NCBI RefSeq assembly: GCF_019898765.1
Contig: NZ_JAIOKB010000006.1
Coordinates: 62,001 to 126,000 of the forward strand
Origin: Sphingomonas yunnanensis
Lineage (GTDB): Bacteria; Pseudomonadota; Alphaproteobacteria; Sphingomonadales; Sphingomonadaceae
Reading direction: 5' to 3'
DNA length: 64,000 bases
Below are positions 9,656-17,730 of the stretch, piece after piece; within the stretch, counting starts at the first letter, position 1, and each line of letters opens with the position of its first letter. The notes under the pieces were generated by a model that was not told the DNA's origin, ran no database searches, and worked only from the letters and a program-made list of their open reading frames with translations. The position numbers and the translations under genes were made by a program.

Positions 9656-12042
9656 TAGAAGCTGAACCCCAGACGGACGTAATACTGACCCCCGTCGGTG
9701 TCATAGGGCGCGTTGCGCGAGTAGATCAGACCGCGATTGGCCTGGTTGGTGGCCTCCGCGGGGTAAGTGTCGAAGACGTTCTCGGCGCCCGCCCGCAGCG
9801 ACAGGTTGGGGGAGAGACGGTAGGTCAGCGACGCGTCGAACAGCGCGATGCCGCCGAAGCGCTGGAACAGCTCACCCGTGGCATTGCCTGTCACGTCGGT
9901 CCAGGCGCCGTAATAGCGCCCGCGCACCAGGAGCCCGACCGGACCGAGATCATAGCCCAGCGTGCCGGTGGCGTTGTGCTGCGGCAGCCGCTCCTCGAAC
10001 ACGCGCCGCTGCGTGGCGTTGGCGATCGCGGCGCTGGTGCCGCTGCGGACCCGCGTCTGATTGTAATTGTATGCCAGGCTCAGGTTGGCACGCCCGGGGC
10101 CGACCGCGCGCGCGTAGGTCAGCACCGCGTCGATGCCGCGAGTGCGCGTATCGAAGTCGTTGGTGAAATAGCTGATCGAGGTGAAGCGATCGGGATTGGG
10201 CAGCGCCGCCGGGATGGCGATCGTCGCGGACTGGCTGAAGCGGTCGTCGACGTCGATCTGGTACAGGTCGACCGTGGCGCCGAGCCCGACGTCGGTCTGG
10301 AAGACGAGCCCGCCGCTGATGTTCTTCGACGTCTCCGGCCGTAGCGGCGACGCGCCGAGCGCGACCGCGAGCGGGTCCGTGGGCGCGAGCCGGCCCTGAT
10401 TGAAGACCTGCAGCGTGCGCGTGTCGAGCCCCTGGCTCACCACTCGCGTGTTAAGCTGCGCAGGCGTCGGCGCGCGGAAACCGGTCGAGTAGGTGGCGCG
10501 CACGCCGACCCAGCGCGCCGGATCGACCCGCGCGGACAGCTTGTAGGTGAATTTGTCGCCGAAGCTGGAGAAATCTTCGTAGCGCCCGGCCGCACCGAGC
10601 GAGATCTGCTCGATCGGTCGCCACGCCAGATCGACGTAGCCGGCGTAGCTGCGCTGGCGAAACACGCCCGCCTGCGCGGGACCGAAGCCGGGAAAGCCAT
10701 TCGAATTGGGTGCCAGTCCCGTGGCCGCGCCGGGCCCGATGGCGTAGGAGGCGGGGTCGCCGGTGCCGACGATGTAGCGCTCGATCCGGCGCTCGCCGCC
10801 GAAGGCGACGTTGACCGGCTCGGCGCCGCCGACCGGCAGGCGATAGACGAGATCGGCGTTAAGGTTGAACTCGCGCTGGGTCAGCCGACCGAGATAGAAG
10901 CTGGCGGGGCTCAGCGGGCCGAGCGACGCGTTGAGGCTCTCGCCGAGCGTGTAGTCGATCCGGCTGCGACCCGCCGACGCGCTGAGATCGTAGCTGAGCC
11001 GCTCGCTCAACTCGCCGCCCAGGCCACTGGAGAGCTGGAGATCGGCGAAGTCGGTGCCGAAGCGCGGCGTGAAGCCGGCAGGGTAGAGGGTGGTGAAGCT
11101 GAAGCCCGGGAAGGCCCGGCTGGCGCCGTAGACGCTGGCGGTGCCGTCGGGGTTGCGCCAATTGAAGTCGGTCACGCCCTCGCCCTGCTGCACCGTGCCG
11201 AAAGCGTAGAGCGTCGCGACCGGCGCCAACGCGTAGTGGAGGTCAACCGCGCCGCGCACGCGCTCCTCGTCGGGCTGACCCCAGCGCTGGACCGGGTTCG
11301 GCAGCGCGATGGCGGGGTGCGCCGCCCGGAAAGCGATCGCGTCGGGGCGCTGGCGCGTGCGCGAGGTCGCTTCCGCATGATCGAACTGGCCGGTGAACAC
11401 GATCGCGCCGCGATCGCCGAGCGCGATGCCCCCGCGGGCGCCGGTCTGATACTCGTTGCCGTCGCCCTCGTGATATTGCGAGAACTGGCCGAACGCCTCC
11501 ATGCCCGGCGCGTCGTCGAGGATGATGTTGATGACGCCCGCGATCGCGTCTGAGCCATATTGGGCCGAGGCACCGTCGCGCAGCACCTCGATCCGCTTGA
11601 TCGCGAGCGAGGGGATGCTGGCGAGGTCGGGCGACTGCGCGCCGCGCGTGCCGAGCAGTGCTGAGCGATGGTAGCGCTTGCCGTTCACCAGCACGAGCGT
11701 CTGGTCAGCCGACAGGCCGCGCAGCGACGCCGGCCGTACGAACGCCTGGCCGTCCGCGGCGGGCAGGCGCTGGACGTTGAACGACGGCAGCAGTTGCGCG
11801 AGGTTGTCGTTGACGTCGCTCGACACGCTCGATCGCACCAGCGCCTCGGACAGGACGTCGACGGGGGCGAGCGCGTCATAGCGCGTGCGGCCGCGCTCGC
11901 GCGTGCCGGTCACCACGACCTCGTCCTGCGCGGTCGTCGTGCTGGCACCGGCGACCGGCGTGTCCTCGACCGCCTGCGCCCAGGCGTCGGACGCACCAAG
12001 GCAGTGCAGCGCGATCACCGCGCAGCTCGTCGCGAACCTCAT
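9655..12042 (-). CDS. TonB-dependent outer-membrane receptor
   Basis: 795 residues. The signal peptide ends near DAWAQ. A TonB-box-like DEVVVTGTRERG is followed by the plug domain (LAQLLPSFNVQR, ASLRGLSADQTLVLVNGKR, IEVLRDGASAQYGSDAIAG) and a beta-barrel ending in the aromatic YYVRLGFSF, typical for BAM-dependent insertion. There is no STN domain, so it is an uptake receptor rather than a signal transducer. It is followed with a one-base overlap by the exported PLP enzyme, and preceded 147 bp upstream by a truncated alkaline phosphatase gene. The substrate is unknown; the coupled enzyme suggests an amino-group-containing compound. Confidence 0.9.
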   Translation of the reverse strand: MRFATSCAVIALHCLGASDAWAQAVEDTPVAGASTTTAQDEVVVTGTRERGRTRYDALAPVDVLSEALVRSSVSSDVNDNLAQLLPSFNVQRLPAADGQAFVRPASLRGLSADQTLVLVNGKRYHRSALLGTRGAQSPDLASIPSLAIKRIEVLRDGASAQYGSDAIAGVINIILDDAPGMEAFGQFSQYHEGDGNEYQTGARGGIALGDRGAIVFTGQFDHAEATSRTRQRPDAIAFRAAHPAIALPNPVQRWGQPDEERVRGAVDLHYALAPVATLYAFGTVQQGEGVTDFNWRNPDGTASVYGASRAFPGFSFTTLYPAGFTPRFGTDFADLQLSSGLGGELSERLSYDLSASAGRSRIDYTLGESLNASLGPLSPASFYLGRLTQREFNLNADLVYRLPVGGAEPVNVAFGGERRIERYIVGTGDPASYAIGPGAATGLAPNSNGFPGFGPAQAGVFRQRSYAGYVDLAWRPIEQISLGAAGRYEDFSSFGDKFTYKLSARVDPARWVGVRATYSTGFRAPTPAQLNTRVVSQGLDTRTLQVFNQGRLAPTDPLAVALGASPLRPETSKNISGGLVFQTDVGLGATVDLYQIDVDDRFSQSATIAIPAALPNPDRFTSISYFTNDFDTRTRGIDAVLTYARAVGPGRANLSLAYNYNQTRVRSGTSAAIANATQRRVFEERLPQHNATGTLGYDLGPVGLLVRGRYYGAWTDVTGNATGELFQRFGGIALFDASLTYRLSPNLSLRAGAENVFDTYPAEATNQANRGLIYSRNAPYDTDGGQYYVRLGFSF

Positions 12043-12189
12043 GATATCTCCCGCCGCGGCTATATCGGCACGCGTTCACAGCGCGTTAGAAGCGCCACAT
12101 GTCACGTCGATAACTTCAAGGTGTCAGAATGATTACCCGCGCCGCGCACCGCGCCGGGTTCAGCGCCACCGTAACGACCCTCGCTCTCC

Positions 12190-12609
12190 TCATCTCAGCT
12201 TCAGCGCGTCGCGGATGATGTAGGGCAGGTCGGTCTGGTCGAGCAGGCCGCTGACATTGACCGCGCACGGCCCGTAAGCCGCGACGCGCAGCTGCGTGCC
12301 GGTATGCCCCTGCGAGCCTTCCTCCGCCGTGCCGCAGTTGACCGTGATCACGCTGCCCTCGCGCGTGGTGAGCGCGGCGGTAAGACCGGGCGCGCGCGTG
12401 CCGTCGCCGACGATCTGGCTGGTATGGGCATGGTCGGCGGTGACGATCACCAGCGTGTGCCCGTCCGCCTCGACGAAGGCGAGCGCCTCCTGCACCGCCT
12501 CGTCGAGGTCGACCGTCTCACCGATCTGGCCGCAGGGATCGGCGCCTTGCGCCAGCGTTGGCTGCACGGTGCCGGCGAGCAGCAGTGCGAGGATGAGGCG
12601 CGGAGTCAT
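12190..12609 (-). pseudogene. Internally deleted alkaline phosphatase (PhoA) remnant with intact signal peptide
   Basis: 139 residues. The first 21 form a good signal peptide (ending TLAQ). What follows, from [17 protein letters not shown] on, aligns by eye with the last roughly 115 residues of E. coli PhoA, including [18 protein letters not shown] and DQTDLPY. The metal ligands equivalent to PhoA D369/H370 (here D59/H60) and H412 (H102) are present. The nucleophile Ser102 region and the other metal ligands (D51, D153/T155, E322, D327, H331) are absent, because the central part of about 330 residues is missing in frame. A ribosome site (AGGAGA) precedes the ATG. It cannot be a normal phosphatase; it is either a decaying gene or a shortened secreted protein. 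Confidence 0.8.
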
Positions 12610-12936
12610 GCGGGTCTCCTGGGATCGATCGTGACCCGCCGGGCGGCGAGTCCGCGGCGGCGGCGGTTCGGCTGGGGGCGCGGACCGTCCGGTAACCGGG
12701 GCCGACCCGCGGGGCGGCCACCGCGATTGGACCCATCGAGTCTCGTCGCGCGCGACCAGCGCCTCGACCGACTGTTATGACCTGGTCGTGTCAGCCCGGT
12801 GACGATCGCGCGTCAGGATCGTTACGGCCCTGACGGGAGTTATCCGCGCGGCCGACGATCGGGCTCGGCCGGCGCCCCGATCAGCGTCGGGGCGGCATAC
12901 AGCGTCGGTTCAGTGGCTTGGAACTAGGAAGCGGGC
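12610..12936. other. 327-bp intergenic gap, nothing recognised
   Basis: The gap separates two divergently oriented genes, the PhoA remnant on the minus strand and the LprI-like protein on the plus strand, so both promoters should lie here. I see no convincing -35/-10 pair, repeat or RNA element. Confidence 0.5.
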
Positions 12937-13761
12937 ATGAGTGACCCAGAGCGTATCGCCGGCCGCGACGTGGCCGAGGACATGGCCGCATTGTTCGGAT
13001 CCGGGGTCCGGCCGGCGCCGGCGACCCCGCCGCGCCCGCTGCCCGCGCGCTCGGCCCGGCGGGGGCGGTCGCTCGCGCTCGGCGCGGCCGGCCTGGCCGT
13101 TGCGGTGACCGCGGGGGTGCTCGCCGGTACCAGCGCGGTGGGCCCGGCGGTGAGTCGGCCGGCCGCGGCAGCGCCGAGCCGCGCCGCCGTGGCGCGGGCG
13201 ATGCCGGACGCCGCGCCGTCGCGCGCCCCGGTGGCGCTACCGCCGACCGCGCTCGCCGACCTGCCCGCGGCGCTGCCGTCGCCCGCCGAGATCGCGCGCA
13301 CCGCCGAGCACGCGCCGATCGATGATCGCGCCGCGCCACTCCCCGCGCTGGCGACGCCGGCGCCGGTCGCGCCGCGCTACACCGCGCCGCCGCGACCGGT
13401 CGCCGCGCCGCGCTTCGCGGCGGCGCCCCGCCTGCCGTCCGCCCCCACTGCACGTCCGGTGGCGGTGCGTGCCGTGTCGGGCAACGGCGAGGGCTGCCTC
13501 GACGATCCCTACTGCGCCGGCGAGCGGCTGTACGACGCCGACGGCGAGGTCGCGTCGGCCTATGCGGAGGCCACCCAGGCGGGGGTGAGCGCGCGGCTGC
13601 TGCGCGACTACCGCGGCGAGTGGCTGCGCGCGCGCCGGGTCGGGCGTAACCGGCCGCGCGAGGCGCTGCGCGTCTATGGCATGGTCGCCGCCGACCTGCG
13701 CATGCTCGCCACCGACCCGGGCGAGGACTCGCGCGGGAACGGGCGGAGCACGTGGCGCTGA
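12937..13761 (+). CDS. Single-pass membrane protein with Pro/Ala-rich linker and LprI-like C-terminal domain
   Basis: 274 residues. A short cytoplasmic start is followed by one membrane helix (about 45-68, LALGAAGLAVAVTAGVLAG) and a long low-complexity Ala/Pro/Arg periplasmic linker of about 110 residues. The compact C-terminal domain of about 85 residues contains two cysteines (GCLDDPYCAGERLYDADGEV) and LLRDYRGEWLRARR. This end resembles the lysozyme-inhibitor LprI N-terminal/DUF1311 family, with its paired Cys and Q/R-x-x-WL pattern, but the match is by eye only. The gene overlaps the next one by 10 bp, so the two are probably co-expressed. No function can be assigned with confidence. Confidence 0.7.
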   Translation: MSDPERIAGRDVAEDMAALFGSGVRPAPATPPRPLPARSARRGRSLALGAAGLAVAVTAGVLAGTSAVGPAVSRPAAAAPSRAAVARAMPDAAPSRAPVALPPTALADLPAALPSPAEIARTAEHAPIDDRAAPLPALATPAPVAPRYTAPPRPVAAPRFAAAPRLPSAPTARPVAVRAVSGNGEGCLDDPYCAGERLYDADGEVASAYAEATQAGVSARLLRDYRGEWLRARRVGRNRPREALRVYGMVAADLRMLATDPGEDSRGNGRSTWR

Positions 13762-14537
13762 TCACGCTGCGCCACGAGCGCCACGCCGCCCCGGCGGGCG
13801 CGCGCCCCGGCGATCGGCCGCTCTACGCGATCGGCGATATCCACGGCTGCTACGACCATCTCCACGCCCTGCTCGCCTGGGTCGCGCGCGACGCGGGCGA
13901 GCGCTCGCCCGGGGTTGCCCCGGTGCTGGTGCTGCTGGGCGACTATGTCGACCGCGGGCCCGATTCGGCCAAGGTGCTCGCCGCGCTGGCGTGGCTGGCG
14001 CGCTCCAGCGCGATCACCGCGCGGCTGCTCGAGGGCAATCACGAGGCGATGTTCCGTCTGTTCATGGAGCGGCCCGCGATGCACGGCCAGTGGCTGCGCT
14101 ACGGCGGCTCGGAGACGCTGCGTTCCTACGGCGTCGCACCCCCCGAGCATGAGGAGGAGGCCGACGGCGGCGTTCTGACCGCGCTGCGCGACCGCCTGTT
14201 CGATGCCATGCCGGTGGCGCATTATCGCCTGCTCGAGCGGCTCGAGCCGATGGTGCGCGTCGGCGATTATACCTTCGTCCACGCCGGGGTGCGGCCGGGC
14301 GTGTCGCTGCGCGCGCAGGAGCGCGACGACCTGCTGTGGATCCGCGACGAGTTCCTCGATCACCCGCGCCCGGCCGAGACGATCGTCGTGCACGGCCATA
14401 CCTGGGCGAACGAGCGCGCGGTGCTGCTGCCGTACCGGATCGGGCTCGACACCGGCGCCTACGAGACCGGCGTGCTCTCGGCGCTGCGGATCGACGCCGA
14501 GGGGCTGGCGATCGTCCAGGCGGTCGCCGCTGGCTAA
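13752..14537 (+). CDS. Metallophosphoesterase, serine/threonine phosphatase (PP2A/ApaH-like) family
   Basis: 261 residues, GTG start overlapping the upstream gene by 10 bp. The full set of calcineurin-type metal-binding motifs is present: GDIHG (28-32), GDYVDRG (63-69), GNHE (95-98), a HAG motif near residue 175 and VHGHTW near 213. The length fits bacterial PrpA/PrpB-like protein phosphatases and related diadenosine tetraphosphatases; which substrate is used cannot be decided from sequence. Cytoplasmic: no signal peptide or membrane segment is seen. Followed by a palindromic repeat and then gmk on the same strand. Confidence 0.88.
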   Translation: MALITLRHERHAAPAGARPGDRPLYAIGDIHGCYDHLHALLAWVARDAGERSPGVAPVLVLLGDYVDRGPDSAKVLAALAWLARSSAITARLLEGNHEAMFRLFMERPAMHGQWLRYGGSETLRSYGVAPPEHEEEADGGVLTALRDRLFDAMPVAHYRLLERLEPMVRVGDYTFVHAGVRPGVSLRAQERDDLLWIRDEFLDHPRPAETIVVHGHTWANERAVLLPYRIGLDTGAYETGVLSALRIDAEGLAIVQAVAAG

Positions 14538-14610
14538 ACAGCGGACGGTCGTAGTAATCTGGTGCTCCGATGCGCGCCCGAGCCGAGGGCCTTGAGGGGA
14601 AACGTCCATG

Positions 14611-14640
14611 GCCCTGGGCTCCTGCTCCCGCAGGAGCACG
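14611..14640. repeat. Palindromic repeat, family 1 (single copy)
   Basis: The hairpin GCTCCTGC-tccc-GCAGGAGC is preceded by GGCCCTGG. The same arm-plus-CCTGG arrangement recurs as inverted pairs at 15441-15519, 45592-45670, 53921-54000 and 60119-60209. This copy is a single unit without its partner. Confidence 0.75.
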
Positions 14641-14735
14641 GCGGGGCTAGAACGAAGCCGGGTCGCGCGGTAAGCCGCTGGCGCGCGCGGACGCTTTGCC
14701 TTGACGCGCCGCGACCGCGCGGGGCATCAGCCGGC

Positions 14736-15395
14736 ATGGATTCCGCCCCCCCCGCCGACCCGCACCATATGAAGCGCCGCGGTTTGCTGTTCGTCCTCTC
14801 CTCGCCCTCGGGCGCGGGCAAGTCGACGATCGCGCGGATGCTGCTGGCGAGCGAGTCCGAGCTGTCGCTGTCGGTCTCCGCCACCACGCGCGCGATGCGG
14901 CGCGGCGAGGAGGACGGGCGCGACTATCATTTCGTCTCGCTCGACCGCTTCCGCGAGATGGCGTCCAACCACGAGTTCCTGGAATGGGCGCATGTGTTCG
15001 ACCAGCGCTACGGCACGCCGCGCGCGCCGGTCGAGGCGATGCTGGCGGCGGGCAAGGACGTGCTGTTCGACATCGACTGGCAGGGCGCGCAGCAGCTCCA
15101 CCAGATCGCGGGCGGCGACGTGGTGCGCGTCTTCATCCTGCCGCCCTCGATGGAGGAGCTGCGCCGCCGGCTCGAGGGCCGCGCCACCGACGCGCAGGAC
15201 ATCATCGACCGCCGCATGGCGCGGGCCGACGCCGAGATCAGCCACTGGGACGGCTATGACTATGTGCTCGTCAACGACGAGGTCGAGAGCTGCTTCGCCA
15301 AGGTGAGGACGATCCTGGCGGCGGAGCGGCTCAGGCGCTCGCGCCAGACCGGGCTGATCGGCTTCATCAGGAAGCTGCGCACGCCGACGGGGTGA
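14736..15395 (+). CDS. gmk: Guanylate kinase
   Basis: 219 residues. Phosphorylates GMP to GDP using ATP. The P-loop is visible as [10 protein letters not shown] (residues 22-31), then the GMP-binding region with SATTRAMRRGEEDGRDYHF, the base-binding segment, DIDWQGAQQL and the lid region RRLEGRATD with RMARADAEISH. The length matches the family. The ATG at 14736 is chosen; the ATG at 14769 would still leave the P-loop intact. A TTGACG at 14701 may be part of its promoter. It ends convergent to the ATP12 gene, with a family-1 repeat pair between. Confidence 0.95.
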   Translation: MDSAPPADPHHMKRRGLLFVLSSPSGAGKSTIARMLLASESELSLSVSATTRAMRRGEEDGRDYHFVSLDRFREMASNHEFLEWAHVFDQRYGTPRAPVEAMLAAGKDVLFDIDWQGAQQLHQIAGGDVVRVFILPPSMEELRRRLEGRATDAQDIIDRRMARADAEISHWDGYDYVLVNDEVESCFAKVRTILAAERLRRSRQTGLIGFIRKLRTPTG

Positions 15396-15440
15396 GGGGC
15401 GGGCCCGGCGCGGTGTAGCGTGTCCGCCCTCTGAGCGACC

Positions 15441-15519
15441 GTGCTCCTGCGCACGCAGGAGCCCAGGGTCGCAGGCGTCACCCCCGGTGGCCCTGGGCTC
15501 CGGCGTGCGCCGGAGCACG
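15441..15519. repeat. Palindromic repeat pair, family 1, at a convergent junction
   Basis: Two hairpins in opposite orientation: GTGCTCCTGCG-ca-CGCAGGAGC followed by CCAGGGTC, then GGCCCTGG and GCTCCGGCG-tg-CGCCGGAGCAC. The flanking CCAGGG/CCCTGG arms also pair with each other, so the whole unit can fold into one long structure. It sits between the 3' ends of gmk and the ATP12 gene. Confidence 0.8.
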
Positions 15520-15541
15520 CTCGCTCCCCGAGCGGCAAGGT

Positions 15542-16222
15542 CTACAGCGCCGCGAGGAACGCCGCGCCCGCGTCATAGTCGCGCCGCCGCGCCTCGGTCG
15601 CCGCGACGGCGAGCGGGTCCTCGCCCCAATGCTCGGCCTGCCAGCGCTCGTCGAGCGTGGCCGCGTCCCACAGGGTCTCGGCCGACACCGCGCCCTCGGC
15701 GAGTGCGAGCGCGCCCACCAGCGTGCCCGTCACCGTCACCAGCGGCGACAGCGCGGCGAGCGCGAAGGCGTCGCGGCTCGCCACCGCCTCGCCGAGCCGC
15801 GCCAGCGTCGCGGCCGGCTGCGCCCGGTGCATGACCCCGGTGACGAGTTCGAAGTGGACGTCGTAGCGCTCGCGCGCCCAGGCGAGCAGCGGGTCCCAGG
15901 CGGCGGCCTGGCGCTCGACCAGTGCCAAGGGGGCGTCGGCGCGGTAGCAGAGCAGGTCGCTCTCGGCGTAGCGCGCGAGGCCCGCCGCGAAGTCGGCGCG
16001 TGCCGCCGCGATCCGGTCGATCGCGGCGTTGGCGAGCCCGGTCAGCGGCATGGCGCGCGGGTCGAGCGTCTCACCCACCGCGCGCCACTCGTCCGCGACC
16101 AGCGCGGCCAGCGCCGCGCTCGGCAGCGCCAGCGCCACGCGCCCGGGGGTGCGCACGGGGCGATCGTCGAGCCGGACGACGCGCTCGCCGTCGACCGTCA
16201 CCTCGCGCCAGAAGCGCCTCAT
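15542..16222 (-). CDS. ATP12-family F1-ATPase assembly chaperone
   Basis: 226 residues from MRRFWREV. Members bind the F1 alpha subunit during ATP synthase assembly, and in alphaproteobacteria this family is widespread. Visible features: RPVRTPGRVALALPSAALA near the start, DPRAMPLTGLANAAIDR, the conserved LLCYRAD and WDPLLAWARERY, and the GVMHRAQP region. The ATG overlaps the stop of the upstream 71-residue membrane protein (ATGA). The operon order HAD phosphatase, small membrane protein, ATP12 is all on the minus strand. Confidence 0.9.
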   Translation of the reverse strand: MRRFWREVTVDGERVVRLDDRPVRTPGRVALALPSAALAALVADEWRAVGETLDPRAMPLTGLANAAIDRIAAARADFAAGLARYAESDLLCYRADAPLALVERQAAAWDPLLAWARERYDVHFELVTGVMHRAQPAATLARLGEAVASRDAFALAALSPLVTVTGTLVGALALAEGAVSAETLWDAATLDERWQAEHWGEDPLAVAATEARRRDYDAGAAFLAAL

Positions 16223-16434
16223 CGCTCGCTCCGCCAGCGCGCCGCGAGCGCGCGCGGCACCGTCGCCATCACCCACAACGCCGAGAGCACGATGGCGACG
16301 CCGAGCAGCCGCGTCGGCGTCGTCACCGCGCGGCCGAGCAGCACCACGCCGAGGATCGCGCCGAAGCTCGCCGCCAGCCGAACGCCGACGAGCGCGAGCC
16401 AGCGCGCCACGGCGGGGTCGCTCGGCGCGCTCAC
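16219..16434 (-). CDS. Small two-helix membrane protein
   Basis: 71 residues starting with GTG at 16434, which overlaps the TGA of the HAD phosphatase (GTGA); its own TGA overlaps the ATP12 start (ATGA). Two hydrophobic segments are visible: LVGVRLAASFGAILGVVLLG and LLGVAIVLSALWVMATV. The C-terminus is basic (RALAARWRSER). No family is recognised. Double overlap with both neighbours argues strongly that it is a real, translated gene of this operon. Its role may relate to membrane-bound ATP synthase assembly, but that is only guilt by association. Confidence 0.75.
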   Translation of the reverse strand: MSAPSDPAVARWLALVGVRLAASFGAILGVVLLGRAVTTPTRLLGVAIVLSALWVMATVPRALAARWRSER

Positions 16435-17087
16435 ACGCAGCACCCGGCGAGCTCGTCGCAGCGCCGCGCCATCGCCTGCGCGCCCGCCGCCCACAACGCC
16501 TCCTCGCGGTGGTAGCCCCAGGTGACGCCGATCGCGCGCACGCCCGCGGCGTGTGCCATGGCCATGTCGAAGCTGGTGTCGCCGATCATCACCGTCATAT
16601 GGGGCGCCGCTCCGGCCTGCGCCATCGCCGCGTGGAGCATCGACGGGTGCGGCTTGGACGGGTGACGGTCGGCGGTCTGCAGCGTGACGAAGCGCTCGGT
16701 CAGCCCGTGATGCGCGAGCAGCAGCGCGAGCCCGCGATCGGACTTGCCGGTGGCGACGCCGAGCCGCCATCCCGCGGCCGCGAGCGTGTCGAGCGCGTCG
16801 ACCAGCCCGTCGTACAGCGGCTCGGGGTCGAGCGCCGCCTCGGCGCGCATGCGCTGGAAGGCGGCCTTGTAGTCGTCGGCGAGCACCGCGTGACGCGTCG
16901 CGCCCGCTTCGGGCGCGAGCACCGCCATCGCCTCGATCAGGCTGAGCCCGACGATGCCGCGGATCGACTCGCGCGCGGGTGCGGGCAGGCCGGCGGCTAC
17001 GAAGGCGGCCTCCATCGCGCGGCAGATATTGGCCTGGCTGTCGACGAGCGTGCCGTCGCAGTCGAACACGGCGAGACGTGGGGACAT
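16431..17087 (-). CDS. HAD-superfamily phosphatase (phosphoglycolate phosphatase/beta-phosphoglucomutase-like subfamily IA)
   Basis: 218 residues. Motif I FDCDGTLVDS with the nucleophile Asp lies at residues 8-17, followed by a helical cap. Motif II is VATGKS, motif III the Lys in HPSKPHPSM, and motif IV GDTSFDMAMAHAAG. This is a complete catalytic set. It probably removes phosphate from a small metabolite; the substrate cannot be read. First gene of the operon with the small membrane protein and ATP12. In related sphingomonads, as I recall, this gene often sits downstream of a crcB/pseudouridine-synthase pair, which here lies separately at 20859-22375. Confidence 0.9.
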   Translation of the reverse strand: MSPRLAVFDCDGTLVDSQANICRAMEAAFVAAGLPAPARESIRGIVGLSLIEAMAVLAPEAGATRHAVLADDYKAAFQRMRAEAALDPEPLYDGLVDALDTLAAAGWRLGVATGKSDRGLALLLAHHGLTERFVTLQTADRHPSKPHPSMLHAAMAQAGAAPHMTVMIGDTSFDMAMAHAAGVRAIGVTWGYHREEALWAAGAQAMARRCDELAGCCV

Positions 17088-17248
17088 GAGCGTGCGCTTA
17101 GGCCGCGCGGGTGGCGAGCGCCAGCCCGCTCCATGCTGCGACGCAGCGGCGAGGCGTGTGTCGGTCGCGGCGGAGTGCTCGTTAACCTCTTCGTAGGAGG
17201 GAACGAATATGGTTAAGCCAAGGCGGGCGTCGGGGGGCGGCCGCGTGG

Positions 17249-17479
17249 ATGACCGATCACGAGGGTGTGGGAATGCTGGAAGCCGTTGCACTGACCTATG
17301 GCATGCTGCTGAGCTTCGTGCTCTCGGGCGCGTCGCAGAACCGCAAGCTGGCGCGGCCGAACCCGGCGGTGCTGAATTACGTCGGCTACGTCCTGTTCGG
17401 CGCGACCTGCGCGCTGACCGCGGCGCTGTCGGTCTACGCCGCCTGGGGGCTGGCGACCGGGCAGACGCTGTCGGTCTGA
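17249..17479 (+). CDS. Small membrane protein, two hydrophobic segments
   Basis: 76 residues from the ATG at 17249; an internal ATG at 17273 is an alternative start. Two membrane helices: ALTYGMLLSFVLSG and VLNYVGYVLFGATCALTAAL. No family recognised. An excellent ribosome site (AGGAGGG at about 17194) lies upstream of a different-frame ATG at 17209, whose reading frame overlaps this gene and continues into the crotonase. The hydrophobic pattern makes the frame reported here the better candidate, but initiation in this region deserves care. Confidence 0.6.
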   Translation: MTDHEGVGMLEAVALTYGMLLSFVLSGASQNRKLARPNPAVLNYVGYVLFGATCALTAALSVYAAWGLATGQTLSV

Positions 17480-17730
17480 CCGGCGCGGGGCGGTTCGCGC
17501 TCTGGCGAGCGGGGAGCAGGTCAACCGTCTGGATCCGGCGTCCCATCAGGGCGGACGATCCTTCCTCTCCTGTGGCGGGTGGCCGTTCCCTTTCCGCCGA
17601 GGACGGGGAGAGCGCAGGCGGGAACGGTTGCCGATCGCCGCGCGGCAAGTCCTTTCCATTGCCCGTTGACACCGGCCGCCACGCGGCCGTTCCTCTCGCG
17701 GATGGGCGTGGTGCGCGAGCGGAGGCGGCA

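Noticed and set aside
17179..17217. Two TTAA motifs (GTTAACC and GGTTAAG) as a CtrA box
   Set aside because: They are about 30 bp apart, not seven.
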